Positions 17,634 through 26,333 of a stretch of 64,000 bases of DNA are shown here, one piece after another. Source of the stretch: Aestuariivita sp. (GTDB lineage Bacteria > Pseudomonadota > Alphaproteobacteria > Rhodobacterales > Rhodobacteraceae). How positions within the stretch are numbered: position 1 is the stretch's first letter; the number at the start of each line of letters is the position of its first letter. The DNA lies in contig JAGYKE010000004.1 of assembly GCA_018401465.1 (NCBI GenBank), forward strand, positions 1,457,857 to 1,521,856, written 5' to 3'. The notes under the pieces are model-generated. The model worked only from the letters and a program-made list of their open reading frames with translations, made no database searches and was not told the origin of the DNA. A program made the position numbers and the translations under genes.

Positions 17634-18986
17634 ATGACCCCGACCCTGAAATCCGCCCTTCTCGGCACCCTCTGCCTCGCCGTGCCCGCCGCCGCTGAAA
17701 CCGTCTTCCCCGCCGAACTCGCCGGCCACGCCGCCATCCCGGCCCTGTCGCTCATCGCGCCGCCCGCCGACGCCCCCCGCGACGCATGGATCAGCGGCAA
17801 GTTCATCTCGGGCCGCAACGGGGCCCCGATGAGCGTCGAAGGCAATACCGGCGGCCTGCACGGCAACCGCGGCACCGGCGTCTTCTATCCCTTCCTCGGC
17901 CAGCCGCTGCAGGGCTTCTCCGGCTTCGCCATGAACCGCGCCGAAGACGGATCGATCTTCGCCCTCACTGACAACGGCTTCGGATCGAAACTGAACAGCC
18001 CCGATGCGCTTCTGTTCTTCCACCGCATCGCGCCCGATTTCGACGCGGGCAGCGTCGACCGGCGCGAAACCGTCTTCCTCAGCGATCCCGACCACGTCGT
18101 GCCCTTCCGCATCGCGTACGAGGGCACCGAAAGCCGCTACCTCACCGGGGCCGACTTCGACCTCGAAAGCATCCAGGTCATCGGCGACACAATCTGGATC
18201 GGCGAGGAATTCGGCCCCTACATCCTCCGCGCCACGCTCGACGGCGTGGTGACGGGCGTCTTCCCGACGATGCTCGACGGCGCCGAATTGCGCAGCCCCG
18301 ACCACCCGTCCGTCCGTGTGCCCGCCGCGGCCGGCGCGGGCTGGCGCGTGCCGCGCTCGGGCGGGTACGAAGGCATGGCGCTGCAGCCCGGCACGGGGCT
18401 TCTGTGGGCGATGCTGGAAAAGCCCATCCTCACCCCGGAGGGCGAAGAAGAAGGCCCCTTCCTGCGCGTGATGGCCTTTGACCCCGCGAATGCCGGCTGG
18501 ACCGGTGCCAGCTTCAAGTTCGCGCTGGCCGAAGGCGCGACCGCCATCGGCGACTTCAACTTCATCGACGACACCCGTGCGCTGGTGATCGAACGCGACA
18601 ACGGCGAAGGTGATCCCTCGCTGAAATGCGACGGCGATGCACGCCCCGACTGCTTTCCCAACCCCGCGATGGTCAAGCGCGTCGTCCTCATCGACACCGC
18701 GCAGATCGACGCCGACGGCTTCGTCCGCCGCATCGGCCATATCGACCTGATGGACATCAACGACCCCAACGGTGTCGCGCGGCTCGAAACCGTCGCGGCC
18801 CGTGACCTGACGGGCAAGTTCACCATGCCCTTCTTCACCATCGAAGACGTGATGCTGTTCGACGACACGCATATCCTCGTGGCCACCGACAATAACCTGC
18901 CCTTCTCGTCAGGTCGTCAACTGGACGCAGCGATGGACAACGAATTCGTCCTGCTGAGCGTGCCGGAACTGCTGTCGGCCCGCTGA
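17634..18986 (+). CDS. Exported esterase-like phytase family protein
   Basis: 450-aa secreted or periplasmic protein of the esterase-like activity of phytase family (phytase-like, PF13449 type). A signal peptide covers about residues 1-22 (hydrophobic core, AAAE at the cleavage). Diagnostic blocks are DNGFGSKLNSPDA near 105, ESIQVIGDTIWIGEEFGPYILR near 180, GGYEGMALQPGTGLLWAMLEKP near 245, and FTIEDVMLFDDTHILVATDNNLP near 400. Phosphate-ester or lactone hydrolysis is inferred from the family; true phytase activity is not shown. The ATG at 17634 is chosen because it opens the signal peptide. A strong terminator follows the stop codon. Confidence 0.85.
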   Translation: MTPTLKSALLGTLCLAVPAAAETVFPAELAGHAAIPALSLIAPPADAPRDAWISGKFISGRNGAPMSVEGNTGGLHGNRGTGVFYPFLGQPLQGFSGFAMNRAEDGSIFALTDNGFGSKLNSPDALLFFHRIAPDFDAGSVDRRETVFLSDPDHVVPFRIAYEGTESRYLTGADFDLESIQVIGDTIWIGEEFGPYILRATLDGVVTGVFPTMLDGAELRSPDHPSVRVPAAAGAGWRVPRSGGYEGMALQPGTGLLWAMLEKPILTPEGEEEGPFLRVMAFDPANAGWTGASFKFALAEGATAIGDFNFIDDTRALVIERDNGEGDPSLKCDGDARPDCFPNPAMVKRVVLIDTAQIDADGFVRRIGHIDLMDINDPNGVARLETVAARDLTGKFTMPFFTIEDVMLFDDTHILVATDNNLPFSSGRQLDAAMDNEFVLLSVPELLSAR

Positions 18987-19011
18987 CGCAGGACAGCGAG
19001 ACGACGGAAAG

Positions 19012-19036
19012 GCCCCGCAGGGATGCGGGGCTTTTT
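19012..19036 (+). terminator. Rho-independent terminator after the phytase-like gene
   Basis: An 8-bp GC-rich stem, GCCCCGCA / TGCGGGGC, with loop GGGA, is followed directly by TTTTT. It begins 26 bp after the stop codon at 18986. Confidence 0.9.
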
Positions 19037-19073
19037 CTTTGGGGGGCATATTCGTTGCTCGTACGCGGTCGTT

Positions 19074-20246
19074 TTATCGATTTGCCAGCGTCTTTGCCAA
19101 CCAGATGAGCACGCCAACCACAACACCCCAGAACGCGCCGCTTATGCCGAAAAGTGTCATGCCGCTTGCTGCAATCAAGAAGGTAAGCGCTGGCGCTTCC
19201 AACTGGTTGCGTTCACTGAAGGCCGCCGAGATCGAGCCAACGAAAGCGGGAACAAGCGCAAGTCCAGCCACCGCAGTGATAAGCGTGAGCGGTGCAAGAC
19301 TGGCCAAAGACGTTACAACCGCTGCCGCAAATGCCAACAATACATAGACGACACCCGATGTCATCGCAGCCCAGTAGCGTGTTGCTGGATCGCGGCCAGC
19401 GTCCTCACCTGCCATCATCGCTGCCGTGATCGCGGACATGTTGACGGGAATCGACCCGAACGGTGCAAACGCGAGGCTGACAATGCCGGTTCTCCGGATC
19501 AGGGGTTGGCGTTGCACCGGGTAGCCGTTCAATTCCAAGACCGCAAAGCCGGGGATGTTCTGTCCCGCCATTGTCACCAGATAAAGCGGCACAGAGATGG
19601 AAAAGAAGGACTGGACGGTAAAAATCGACATGGCCGGTGTAAAGGCAGGAAGCCATACCATGTCGGCTTGAAGAGCGTCGGCTGACGTATCTGCGGTGAA
19701 GTAAAGAACGCCAAGAAACGCAAGCACGGCGAACGGCATTGCGGCCAGCCTGTTCCATGTCAATCCCGCCAGCCACGCGACAAGCACGGGCAGCACCAAC
19801 AAGGGAGTGGTGCCCAGTGCCATCGCCGGGGCCAAGCACAGCTTGAGCAGGACACCTGCCAGCAACCCGTTTGCGATGGGTTTCGGGATGGCGGCGACGA
19901 TCCTGCCGATTGTTGGAATGAATCCGGTCAGGACGAGCAATCCGGCACAGAAAATGAAAGCCCCGACCGCCTCGCCGAAACCGCCGGGCAACACGGCCGT
20001 TGCCGCAAGAAATGCCGCCCCGGGTGTGGACCAAGCCACAGCGGCGGGAATTCGCGTCACGGCAGGCAGCCAGATGCTGCAAATGCCCATGCCAATGGTC
20101 GCAAAGAACAGTCCGGTCGTAGCCTGTTCGCCCGTGGCCCCCATCGCTTTCAACCCAGCCAGCACAATCGCGAACGACGCTGAATATCCCACGAAAGCGG
20201 CGAGGATCCCCATGGAAACTGCGGGTATCGAAAGATCGCGAAGCAT
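19074..20246 (-). CDS. benE: Benzoate/H+ symporter, BenE family transporter
   Basis: 390-aa membrane protein with about 12 hydrophobic segments, matching BenE transporters: IPAVSMGILAAFVGYSASFAIVLAGL at the start, PGAAFLAATAVLPGG near 80, and FSISVPLYLVTMAGQNIPGFAVL near 220. BenE proteins import benzoate or related aromatic acids with protons; no benzoate catabolic gene is nearby, so the substrate is uncertain. The ATG at 20246 gives the family length. GC is visibly lower than the surroundings: four 60-base lines counted at 19081, 19261, 19621 and 20161 give 60, 57, 53 and 55 percent. Together with its isolation between two hairpins, this suggests later acquisition. Confidence 0.85.
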   Translation of the reverse strand: MLRDLSIPAVSMGILAAFVGYSASFAIVLAGLKAMGATGEQATTGLFFATIGMGICSIWLPAVTRIPAAVAWSTPGAAFLAATAVLPGGFGEAVGAFIFCAGLLVLTGFIPTIGRIVAAIPKPIANGLLAGVLLKLCLAPAMALGTTPLLVLPVLVAWLAGLTWNRLAAMPFAVLAFLGVLYFTADTSADALQADMVWLPAFTPAMSIFTVQSFFSISVPLYLVTMAGQNIPGFAVLELNGYPVQRQPLIRRTGIVSLAFAPFGSIPVNMSAITAAMMAGEDAGRDPATRYWAAMTSGVVYVLLAFAAAVVTSLASLAPLTLITAVAGLALVPAFVGSISAAFSERNQLEAPALTFLIAASGMTLFGISGAFWGVVVGVLIWLAKTLANR

Positions 20247-20577
20247 GGAATGCAAACACCTGGCTCGGGTTTTCAACACCATTATCGAACTCGACAGAAT
20301 CTGCCAGTGCGGCCATGCAAGACCGCAAGCGATGGGCTGCATCGTCCCGCATGCCAGCCGTTCTCACCGACCCGGCGAACCTCCGCTTCCCGCCCTGCGC
20401 GGTCTCTCAGCCAACCATCAGAATGACGCAGTCCACCCCCTAATCCTTACCAAATCCCTAACCCCCCTATCTAACCCCTTGATTTCCCGTGGCCGACCCG
20501 GCGTCCCATCGTGGGACACCCCCCAAACGGAACAGGCCCCGCCGGGGCGGGGCCTGTCTTGCCGGATACGGTCCGGA
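20247..20577. other. Intergenic region between BenE gene and the xdh/ABC operon
   Basis: 331 bp without a convincing gene. The part nearest 20247 should hold the BenE promoter. The section 20430-20490 is unusually poor in G and rich in A, C and T. A small inverted repeat GTCCCA-TCG-TGGGAC is at 20503-20517, and the operon-end hairpin is at 20532-20557. Confidence 0.6.
20532..20557 (-). terminator. Stem-loop at the end of the xdh/ABC operon
   Basis: A 12-bp perfect stem (ACAGGCCCCGCC / GGCGGGGCCTGT) lies 20 bp beyond the stop codon of the BMP-family gene. On the minus strand it is followed by TCCGTTT, a weak U-tract, so termination strength is uncertain, but position and stability fit the end of the operon. 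Confidence 0.6.
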
Positions 20578-21663
20578 TCAGCTCGGGATGTCGCCGCTGA
20601 TGCCTTCCACATAGAAGTTCAGGCCCAGAAGCGCGCCGTCGTCGGCCACTTCGCCGTCCGCCAGCCACGCGCTGCCGTCTTGCTTGTTGAGCGGCCCGGT
20701 GAACGGGTGATAGCTGCCGTCGATGATCGACTGCTTCAGCGCCTCGGCCTCGGCACGGACGTCTGCCGGGATCTCTTCCGAGAAGTCGCCGATGCCGACC
20801 ATCCCGTCCTTGATGCCGTGCCAGGTCTGCACGCTGGTCCAGCTGCCGTCCTTCACCGCCTGCACGCGGTCGATGTAGTAGGGCGCCCAGTTGTCGATGA
20901 TCGACGACAGGCGCGGCTTGGGCCCGAATTCGGCCATGTCGGCCGCCTGACCGAAGCCGTAGACCTCGGCCCCCGAATCCCGCATCGTCGCCAAGGGCGA
21001 GGTCGAGTCGGTATGCGCCAGGATCACGTCCACGCCCTGATCGATCAGCGCGCGCGTCGCGTCCGATTCCTTGGCCGGGTCGAACCAGGTGAAGATCCAG
21101 ATCACGCTGATCTCGACGTCCGGGTTCGCCTTCTTCGCATGGATGAAGGACGAATTGATGCCCCGGATCACTTCGGGGATCGGATAGGACGCGATGTAGC
21201 CGATCTTGTTGGTCTTGGTCATCTTGCCCGCGATGTGACCCATGATCGCGCGGCCTTCGTAGAAGCGCGCCGAATAGGTCGACACGTTCGCCGCCGGCTT
21301 GTAGCCCGTCGCATGTTCGAACTTCACGTTCGGGAACTTCGCGGCGACGTTGCTGGTCGCATCCATGAAGCCGAACGAGGTGGTGAAGATCAGCTCGACC
21401 CCCGACAGCGCCATCTGGGTCATGACGCGTTCGGCGTCGGCCCCTTCCGGCACGCTTTCCTGTTCGACAAGCTCCACCGCGCCACCGAAATGCGCGGCCA
21501 TCTTCATCGCGCTTTCGTGGTGGTGCTGGCTCCAGCCGCCGTCATTGCGGGGACCGACATAGATGAAGCCGACCTTGGTGGGCGACTGGGCGCTCACCGG
21601 CAGGCCGAAGGCGGCGGCGGTCGCGGCGGCCGCCCCGGTGGCAAGAAGGGTTCTGCGTTTCAC
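20578..21663 (-). CDS. BMP family ABC transporter substrate-binding protein
   Basis: 361-aa periplasmic binding protein of the BMP/Med family, whose characterised members bind nucleosides or purines. The start is a GTG at 21663 with AGGGAG 8 nt upstream. The N-terminus (VKRRTLLATG, hydrophobic stretch, cleavage near VSAQ at residue 26) is an export signal with a twin Arg. Family blocks are VGFIYVGPRNDGGWSQHHHE near 32, TTSFGFMDAT near 95, and GYIASYPIPEVIRGINSSF near 155. It is the last gene of the xdhABC-ABC operon; with the xanthine dehydrogenase genes upstream, a purine base or nucleoside ligand is the best inference. Confidence 0.9.
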   Translation of the reverse strand: MKRRTLLATGAAAATAAAFGLPVSAQSPTKVGFIYVGPRNDGGWSQHHHESAMKMAAHFGGAVELVEQESVPEGADAERVMTQMALSGVELIFTTSFGFMDATSNVAAKFPNVKFEHATGYKPAANVSTYSARFYEGRAIMGHIAGKMTKTNKIGYIASYPIPEVIRGINSSFIHAKKANPDVEISVIWIFTWFDPAKESDATRALIDQGVDVILAHTDSTSPLATMRDSGAEVYGFGQAADMAEFGPKPRLSSIIDNWAPYYIDRVQAVKDGSWTSVQTWHGIKDGMVGIGDFSEEIPADVRAEAEALKQSIIDGSYHPFTGPLNKQDGSAWLADGEVADDGALLGLNFYVEGISGDIPS

Positions 21664-21718
21664 GGTTGATACTCCCTGTTTGGCGGGGCGTCCCATCGGC
21701 CCCGGTTGAAATCGCGCC

Positions 21719-22651
21719 TCAGGACGAGGCATGGAAACTCCGGCCCAGCGACGCGGGCGCGTTCAGCGCCACCCGCGACCGGTCGGCCGAGATGATGACC
21801 AGCACGAGGATCGTTATCACATACGGCGACATCGACAAGAACTCGACCGGAACCTTGACCCCCGCCGCCTGCAGGTTCAGCTGCAGGACCGAGATGCCGC
21901 CGAAAAGATAGGCCCCGAGCAGCACGCGCCCGGGCTTCCACGCCCCGAAGACAACGATGGCAAGCGCGATCCACCCCGCGCCCGCGGTCATCCCTTCGGT
22001 CCATTGCGGCACGCGCACGAGGCTCAGATAGGCGCCGCCCAGCCCCGCGCAGGCCCCGCCGAAGGCGATGGCCAGCATCCGCACCCGCACCACCTTGTAA
22101 CCCAAAGCATGCGCGGCATCGTGGTTTTCGCCCACGGCCCGCAGGATCAGACCCGCACGCGTGCGGGTCAGCGCATACCAGACCGCAACGACAAGGAAGA
22201 GCGAGGCATAGACCACCCAATCATGGGTGAAGAACACCGGCCCGATGAAGGGAATGTCCGCCAGAGGCCCGAAATCGATATCCGCCGTGCGCGGCGCCTG
22301 GATGCCGGAATAGCCCTGCCCGATCATCGCCGACAGGCCCAGCCCGAACAGCGTGAGCGCAAGCCCCGTCGCCACCTGGTTCGACAGAAGATACTGGGTG
22401 AGAAACGCGAAGATCAGCGACAGCGCGGCCCCCCCTGCGGCCCCGCCCAGAAACCCGATCACCGGGTTGCCCGTCTCGACCGCGACGGCAAAGCCGCAGA
22501 TCGCGCCCAGGATCATCATCCCCTCGACGCCCAGGTTCAGCACGCCCGCCTTCTCCACCACCAGCTCGCCCAAAGCGGCCAGCAGAATGGGCGTCGACGC
22601 CACGATCAGCGCCGACAGCAGAAGGACCGGATTGATCGAAGACAGGTCCAT
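21719..22651 (-). CDS. ABC transporter permease (BMP/purine type), second permease
   Basis: 310-aa inner-membrane permease of the BPD_transp_2 class used by BMP-type importers. Hallmarks are TPILLAALGELVVEKAGVLNLGVEGMM near residues 20-45 and the cytoplasmic loop RAVGENHDAAHALGY near 205. The ATG shares one base with the TGA of the first permease (TGATG), showing translational coupling. It forms the channel together with that permease and the double-domain ATPase. The BMP binding-protein gene follows after 55 bp. Confidence 0.9.
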   Translation of the reverse strand: MDLSSINPVLLLSALIVASTPILLAALGELVVEKAGVLNLGVEGMMILGAICGFAVAVETGNPVIGFLGGAAGGAALSLIFAFLTQYLLSNQVATGLALTLFGLGLSAMIGQGYSGIQAPRTADIDFGPLADIPFIGPVFFTHDWVVYASLFLVVAVWYALTRTRAGLILRAVGENHDAAHALGYKVVRVRMLAIAFGGACAGLGGAYLSLVRVPQWTEGMTAGAGWIALAIVVFGAWKPGRVLLGAYLFGGISVLQLNLQAAGVKVPVEFLSMSPYVITILVLVIISADRSRVALNAPASLGRSFHASS

Positions 22652-23736
22652 CACACCACCGCCGTCCGGCCGACCCGGATCCTGTAGTTGATGAGGAAAT
22701 CGCCCGCCAGAAGGAAGAACAGGAGCATTCCCTGAAAGGCCTGGATCGCCGCCGCGGGCAGGCCCAGCATGAACTGGCTCAGCTCGCCCCCGATATAGGT
22801 CAGCGCCATGAGAAGCCCCGCCAGCAGGATGCCGATGGGCTGGAGGCGGCCAAGGAAGGCCACGATGATCGCGGTGAACCCATAGCCCACGTTGAAATCG
22901 ATGGTGATCTGCCCCGCGGGGCCCGCCACCTCGAACAGCCCCGCCATCCCCGCCAGCGCCCCCGAGAGACCCAGGCAGAAGATCACCAGCCGCGCGGGCG
23001 ACACACCGGCAAAGCGCGCCGCGCGCGGTGCCTGACCGGCCAGCTGGATGTTGAAGCCCATGATATGGCGGCTCAGCAGCACATAGGCGAAGATCACGGC
23101 GATGAAGGCCGCCACGATGCCCCAATGCATCCCGGTCCCCGCGATGAGTTCGGGGTTCGCGGCGGACGGGTATTGCTGCAGGTTGCGGCTGCCCGGGAAC
23201 CCCGATCCTTGGGGGTTCCGCAGAAGCCCCAGCGACATCGAGGCGAGGATGTTCTCGGCCACGTAGACGAGGAGCAGCGACACGAGGATTTCGTTCGTGT
23301 TGAACCGCGTGCGCAGGATCGCGGGGATCATCGCCCAGGCCCAGCCCCCCAGCGCCCCCGCCATCACCATCATCGGGAACAGCCACCACGCCTGAAGCGG
23401 GTAGAAGGCCAGCGCGACGCCCGCCCCGCAGATCGCGCCCATGATGTACTGACCTTCCGCCCCGATGTTCCAGATGCCGGCGCGGAACCCAAGGCTCAGC
23501 CCGATCGCGATCAGGATCAGCGGGCCCGCCTTGACCAGAAGCTGCGGGCGGGAAAAGGCCGCGAATTGTTCGTTGAACAGTGGGTCCCAGAAGATCGTGC
23601 GGATCGCCACGAAGGGGTCCTTGCCCAGCGCGGCGAACAGGATGCCGCCCGCCACCATGGTGGCCAGCACCGCGACGACCGGCGTCGCCGCCGTCCAGAA
23701 CCGCGACGGCTGGGGCCGTTTCTCCAGCCGGATCAT
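22651..23736 (-). CDS. ABC transporter permease (BMP/purine type), first permease
   Basis: 361-aa inner-membrane permease of the BPD_transp_2 family. It has a short basic N-terminus and about nine hydrophobic segments, with the characteristic GLSLGFRAGIWNIGAEGQYIMGA near residue 95 and LRTRFNTNEILVSLLLVYVAENI near 145. It is longer than its partner, as usual for the first permease of nucleoside-type importers. The ATG at 23736 is preceded by GGAGA. The 126-bp gap to the upstream ATPase gene contains a palindromic repeat. Confidence 0.9.
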   Translation of the reverse strand: MIRLEKRPQPSRFWTAATPVVAVLATMVAGGILFAALGKDPFVAIRTIFWDPLFNEQFAAFSRPQLLVKAGPLILIAIGLSLGFRAGIWNIGAEGQYIMGAICGAGVALAFYPLQAWWLFPMMVMAGALGGWAWAMIPAILRTRFNTNEILVSLLLVYVAENILASMSLGLLRNPQGSGFPGSRNLQQYPSAANPELIAGTGMHWGIVAAFIAVIFAYVLLSRHIMGFNIQLAGQAPRAARFAGVSPARLVIFCLGLSGALAGMAGLFEVAGPAGQITIDFNVGYGFTAIIVAFLGRLQPIGILLAGLLMALTYIGGELSQFMLGLPAAAIQAFQGMLLFFLLAGDFLINYRIRVGRTAVV

Positions 23737-23818
23737 GGGCGGTCTCCTCGCGTCTTTCCGGTCACAAATGCGCAAATCCGGCGCAGGCCACAGGCGCGCC
23801 GCCGGGGCGCTGCGCCCT

Positions 23819-23857
23819 CCCTCTCCCCCGCGGGGGAGAGGGTCGGGGTGAGGGGGC
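23819..23857. repeat. Palindromic intergenic repeat CCCTCTCCCCCG/CGGGGGAGAGGG plus GGTGAGGGGG
   Basis: 23819-23842 is a perfect 24-bp palindrome of half-site CCCTCTCCCCCG, followed by TCGGGGTGAGGGGG. This CCTCTCC/GGAGAGG-GGGTGAGGG type of element is, to my knowledge, a dispersed intergenic repeat in many proteobacteria. Here it sits inside the operon, just after the ATPase stop codon at 23863, where its transcript would fold into a very stable hairpin between the ATPase and permease messages. Confidence 0.55.
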
Positions 23858-23862
23858 CTTGG

Positions 23863-25380
23863 TCAGACATGCGCCACCTCCATCCCGTGGGCACCGCCCA
23901 TCATCAGGCCGATCTCGTCGATCGAAAGGCCTGCGGTCTGGCGGATGTCGCTCAGCCGCCCTTCGTTCAACGCGGCGAACTGGCCGGCGATCTCCATCAA
24001 TTCGTCGAGGTCCTGGCTGATCACCAGCACCGCCGCCCCCTCGGCGGCAAGATCGAGCAACGCCTGCCGGATCGCGGCGGCAGCGGCGGCGTCCACGCCC
24101 CAGGTGGGCTGGTTCACCACCAGCACCTTCGGCGCCTGCAGCACCTCGCGCCCGATCACGAATTTCTGCAGGTTGCCCCCCGACAGCGACCGCGCGGCAT
24201 TGCCCGGCCCCGGCGTGCGCACGTCGAAGGTGCGGATGATGTCCTCGGCAAAGCTCCGCGCCTTGGCCCAGTCAAGAAATCCGCGCCGTTCCAGTCCCTT
24301 GCGCACCGCGCCGGTCAGCAGCGCGTTCTCGGTCAGGCTCATGTCCGGGGCGGCGGCATGGCCAAGCCTTTCTTCCGGCGCGGCCAGAAGACCTAGCGCG
24401 CGGCGCTGATTGGGGCCGAGATGCCCGACCGGCTGACCGGCGAGGCGGATCGCATCGGGCGCGCTGCGAATTTCACCCGACAGCGCGCCCAGAAGCTCGT
24501 CCTGCCCATTGCCTGCGACGCCGCCGATGCCCATCACCTCGCCCTGCCGGAGCATGAGCTGTATGTTCTTCAGCGATGTGCCGAACGCTCCCGGTGACGC
24601 CACCGACAGCCCCGTGACAAAAAGCGCCACATTCCCCAGCGCGTGATCGCGCGGCGTCGGTGTCTTCAGCGTCGTGCCCACCATCATCTCGGCCATGGCG
24701 CGCGCGGTCGTCTCGCGCGGGGTGCAGGTGCCGACGACCCGCCCCAGCCGCAGGATCGTCGCGGTGTCGCAAAGCGCGCGGATTTCCTCGAGCTTGTGCG
24801 AGATATAGAGGATCGACGTGCCTTCCGCGGCCAGCTTGCGCAGCGTCTGGAACAGGATGTCGACCTCCTGCGGGGTCAGGACGCTGGTCGGTTCGTCCAT
24901 GATGAGAAGCTTGGGGTCCTGCAGCAGGCAGCGGATGATCTCGACCCGTTGCCGTTCGCCCGCCGACAGATCGCCCACCACCCGCTCGGGATCGAGCGGC
25001 AGGCCATAGGTCTCGCTCACCTCGCGGATGCGGCGGGCGAGATCGCGCAGTTTCGGCGGCTTTTCCATCCCCAGCGCCACGTTTTCGGCAACCGTGAGCG
25101 CCTCGAACAGGGAAAAGTGCTGGAACACCATCGCGATCCCATCGGCGCGCGCGGCGCGGGGTTCGGCTGGGGCATAGGGCGCGCCGCGCAGCGTCATCTG
25201 GCCGGCATCGGGTTTCACGAGGCCATAGATCATCTTGACCAACGTCGACTTGCCCGCGCCGTTTTCGCCCAGAAGCGCATGCACCTCGCCCACGCCGATG
25301 CGGAAGGACACATCGGAATTGGCGATCACGCCGGGGTAGGCCTTGGTCAGTCCGCGCAAGTCCAGAAGGGTTTCGGTCAT
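23863..25380 (-). CDS. ABC transporter ATP-binding protein with two ABC domains (BMP/purine type)
   Basis: 505-aa ATPase with two tandem ABC domains, like NupA/YufO proteins. In the first, Walker A is GENGAGKST near residue 42, the signature LSAGERQRVEIIRCL near 145, and Walker B LLIMDEPTSVL near 165. In the second, Walker A is degenerate (GVAGNGQDELLGAL near 290), as is usual for the family, and the signature is LSGGNLQKFVIGREV near 395. The ATG overlaps the TGA of xdhC (ATGA), which ties the importer directly to the xanthine dehydrogenase genes. Purine import is inferred from that linkage. Confidence 0.92.
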   Translation of the reverse strand: MTETLLDLRGLTKAYPGVIANSDVSFRIGVGEVHALLGENGAGKSTLVKMIYGLVKPDAGQMTLRGAPYAPAEPRAARADGIAMVFQHFSLFEALTVAENVALGMEKPPKLRDLARRIREVSETYGLPLDPERVVGDLSAGERQRVEIIRCLLQDPKLLIMDEPTSVLTPQEVDILFQTLRKLAAEGTSILYISHKLEEIRALCDTATILRLGRVVGTCTPRETTARAMAEMMVGTTLKTPTPRDHALGNVALFVTGLSVASPGAFGTSLKNIQLMLRQGEVMGIGGVAGNGQDELLGALSGEIRSAPDAIRLAGQPVGHLGPNQRRALGLLAAPEERLGHAAAPDMSLTENALLTGAVRKGLERRGFLDWAKARSFAEDIIRTFDVRTPGPGNAARSLSGGNLQKFVIGREVLQAPKVLVVNQPTWGVDAAAAAAIRQALLDLAAEGAAVLVISQDLDELMEIAGQFAALNEGRLSDIRQTAGLSIDEIGLMMGGAHGMEVAHV

Positions 25381-26333
25381 GCGCTGCGGTCCTTTCTTGC
25401 GGCGACGTCCTTGCGCCGGTCCAATAGCGCAGCGGCCACCCCGATGGCGATAGCCTGCGGATGCTTGCCAAGGGCAGGCGCGCCGATGGGGCAGGTGATG
25501 CGCGCGACCGATTGCGGCGCATGGCCGAGCGCCGCCAGCCGCGACCGGAAGCGCGCCCATTTCGTCGCGGACCCGATCAGCCCCGCGAAGCCGAACCCAT
25601 GGGTCAGGAGCGCATGGCAAAGCGCGAGGTCGAGCGTGTGGGAATAGGTGAGGATCAGATGTTCCGCCTGCGGCGGCACATGGGGCACAAGACGGGCGGG
25701 GTCGGCGGCGGGCAGGGTCGTGACGCCCCCGGGAATCGCGTCGGGAAACCGGTCGGGCGCGGTGTCGATCCAGGTCAGCGACAGGTCGGGCAGGGGGGCC
25801 AGCACGTCCACGATGGCGCGCCCCACATGGCCTGCGCCCCAGACCCAGACATCGCGCGCGGGCTTTGCCACGGGTTCGATCATCCAGCCGTCCATCAGCC
25901 GCGCCTGCGGGCTTTGGCCTGCGTTGCGCGCCTGCGACAGGATGCGCGCGACGGCCAGCGGCGGGGTATCCACAGGCCCGTCCCTGTGGACGGGTCGGGC
26001 GACGATCTCTGTGGACAAGACAGATACGGATTTTGCGTCAAAGACTTCCGTCAGAAGGCTGACACGCCCGCCGCAGCACTGGCCCAGATCGGGGCCGAGC
26101 GCCTGCGTGGTGAAGGCGCGCTCTTCTCCGTCCGCCAGCATCGCGCGTGCCGCCTGCGCGGCGCGGTATTCCAGTTCGCCGCCACCGATGGTGCCCGACT
26201 GGCCGCCCTCCCAGACAAGCATCGCCGCGCCCACTTCGCGCGGGGTGGAGCCGGCCACGGCGCAGACGACGACGCGGGCGACGCGGCCCTGTGCCGCGAC
26301 CGCGTCCTGCAGGGCCTTTAGGTCAAAGCCCAT
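25377..26333 (-). CDS. xdhC: Xanthine dehydrogenase accessory protein XdhC
   Basis: 318-aa maturation factor. XdhC proteins bind molybdenum cofactor, help its sulfuration and insert it into the XdhB subunit. The N-terminal domain has VVVCAVAGSTPREVGAAMLVW near residue 20 and GTIGGGELEYRAA near 50. The C-terminal Rossmann-like domain has VWVWGAGHVGRAIVDVLAPL near 165 and FAGLIGSATKWARF near 255. The gene overlaps the 3' end of xdhB by 11 bp and the ATPase gene by 4 bp. All three xdh genes are present and intact. Confidence 0.93.
   Translation of the reverse strand: MGFDLKALQDAVAAQGRVARVVVCAVAGSTPREVGAAMLVWEGGQSGTIGGGELEYRAAQAARAMLADGEERAFTTQALGPDLGQCCGGRVSLLTEVFDAKSVSVLSTEIVARPVHRDGPVDTPPLAVARILSQARNAGQSPQARLMDGWMIEPVAKPARDVWVWGAGHVGRAIVDVLAPLPDLSLTWIDTAPDRFPDAIPGGVTTLPAADPARLVPHVPPQAEHLILTYSHTLDLALCHALLTHGFGFAGLIGSATKWARFRSRLAALGHAPQSVARITCPIGAPALGKHPQAIAIGVAAALLDRRKDVAARKDRSA

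Noticed and set aside
20503..20517. GTCCCA-TCG-TGGGAC as an operator
   Set aside because: Only a 6-bp arm, no regulator gene beside it, and it lies downstream of one gene and far from the other promoter; chance is likely.
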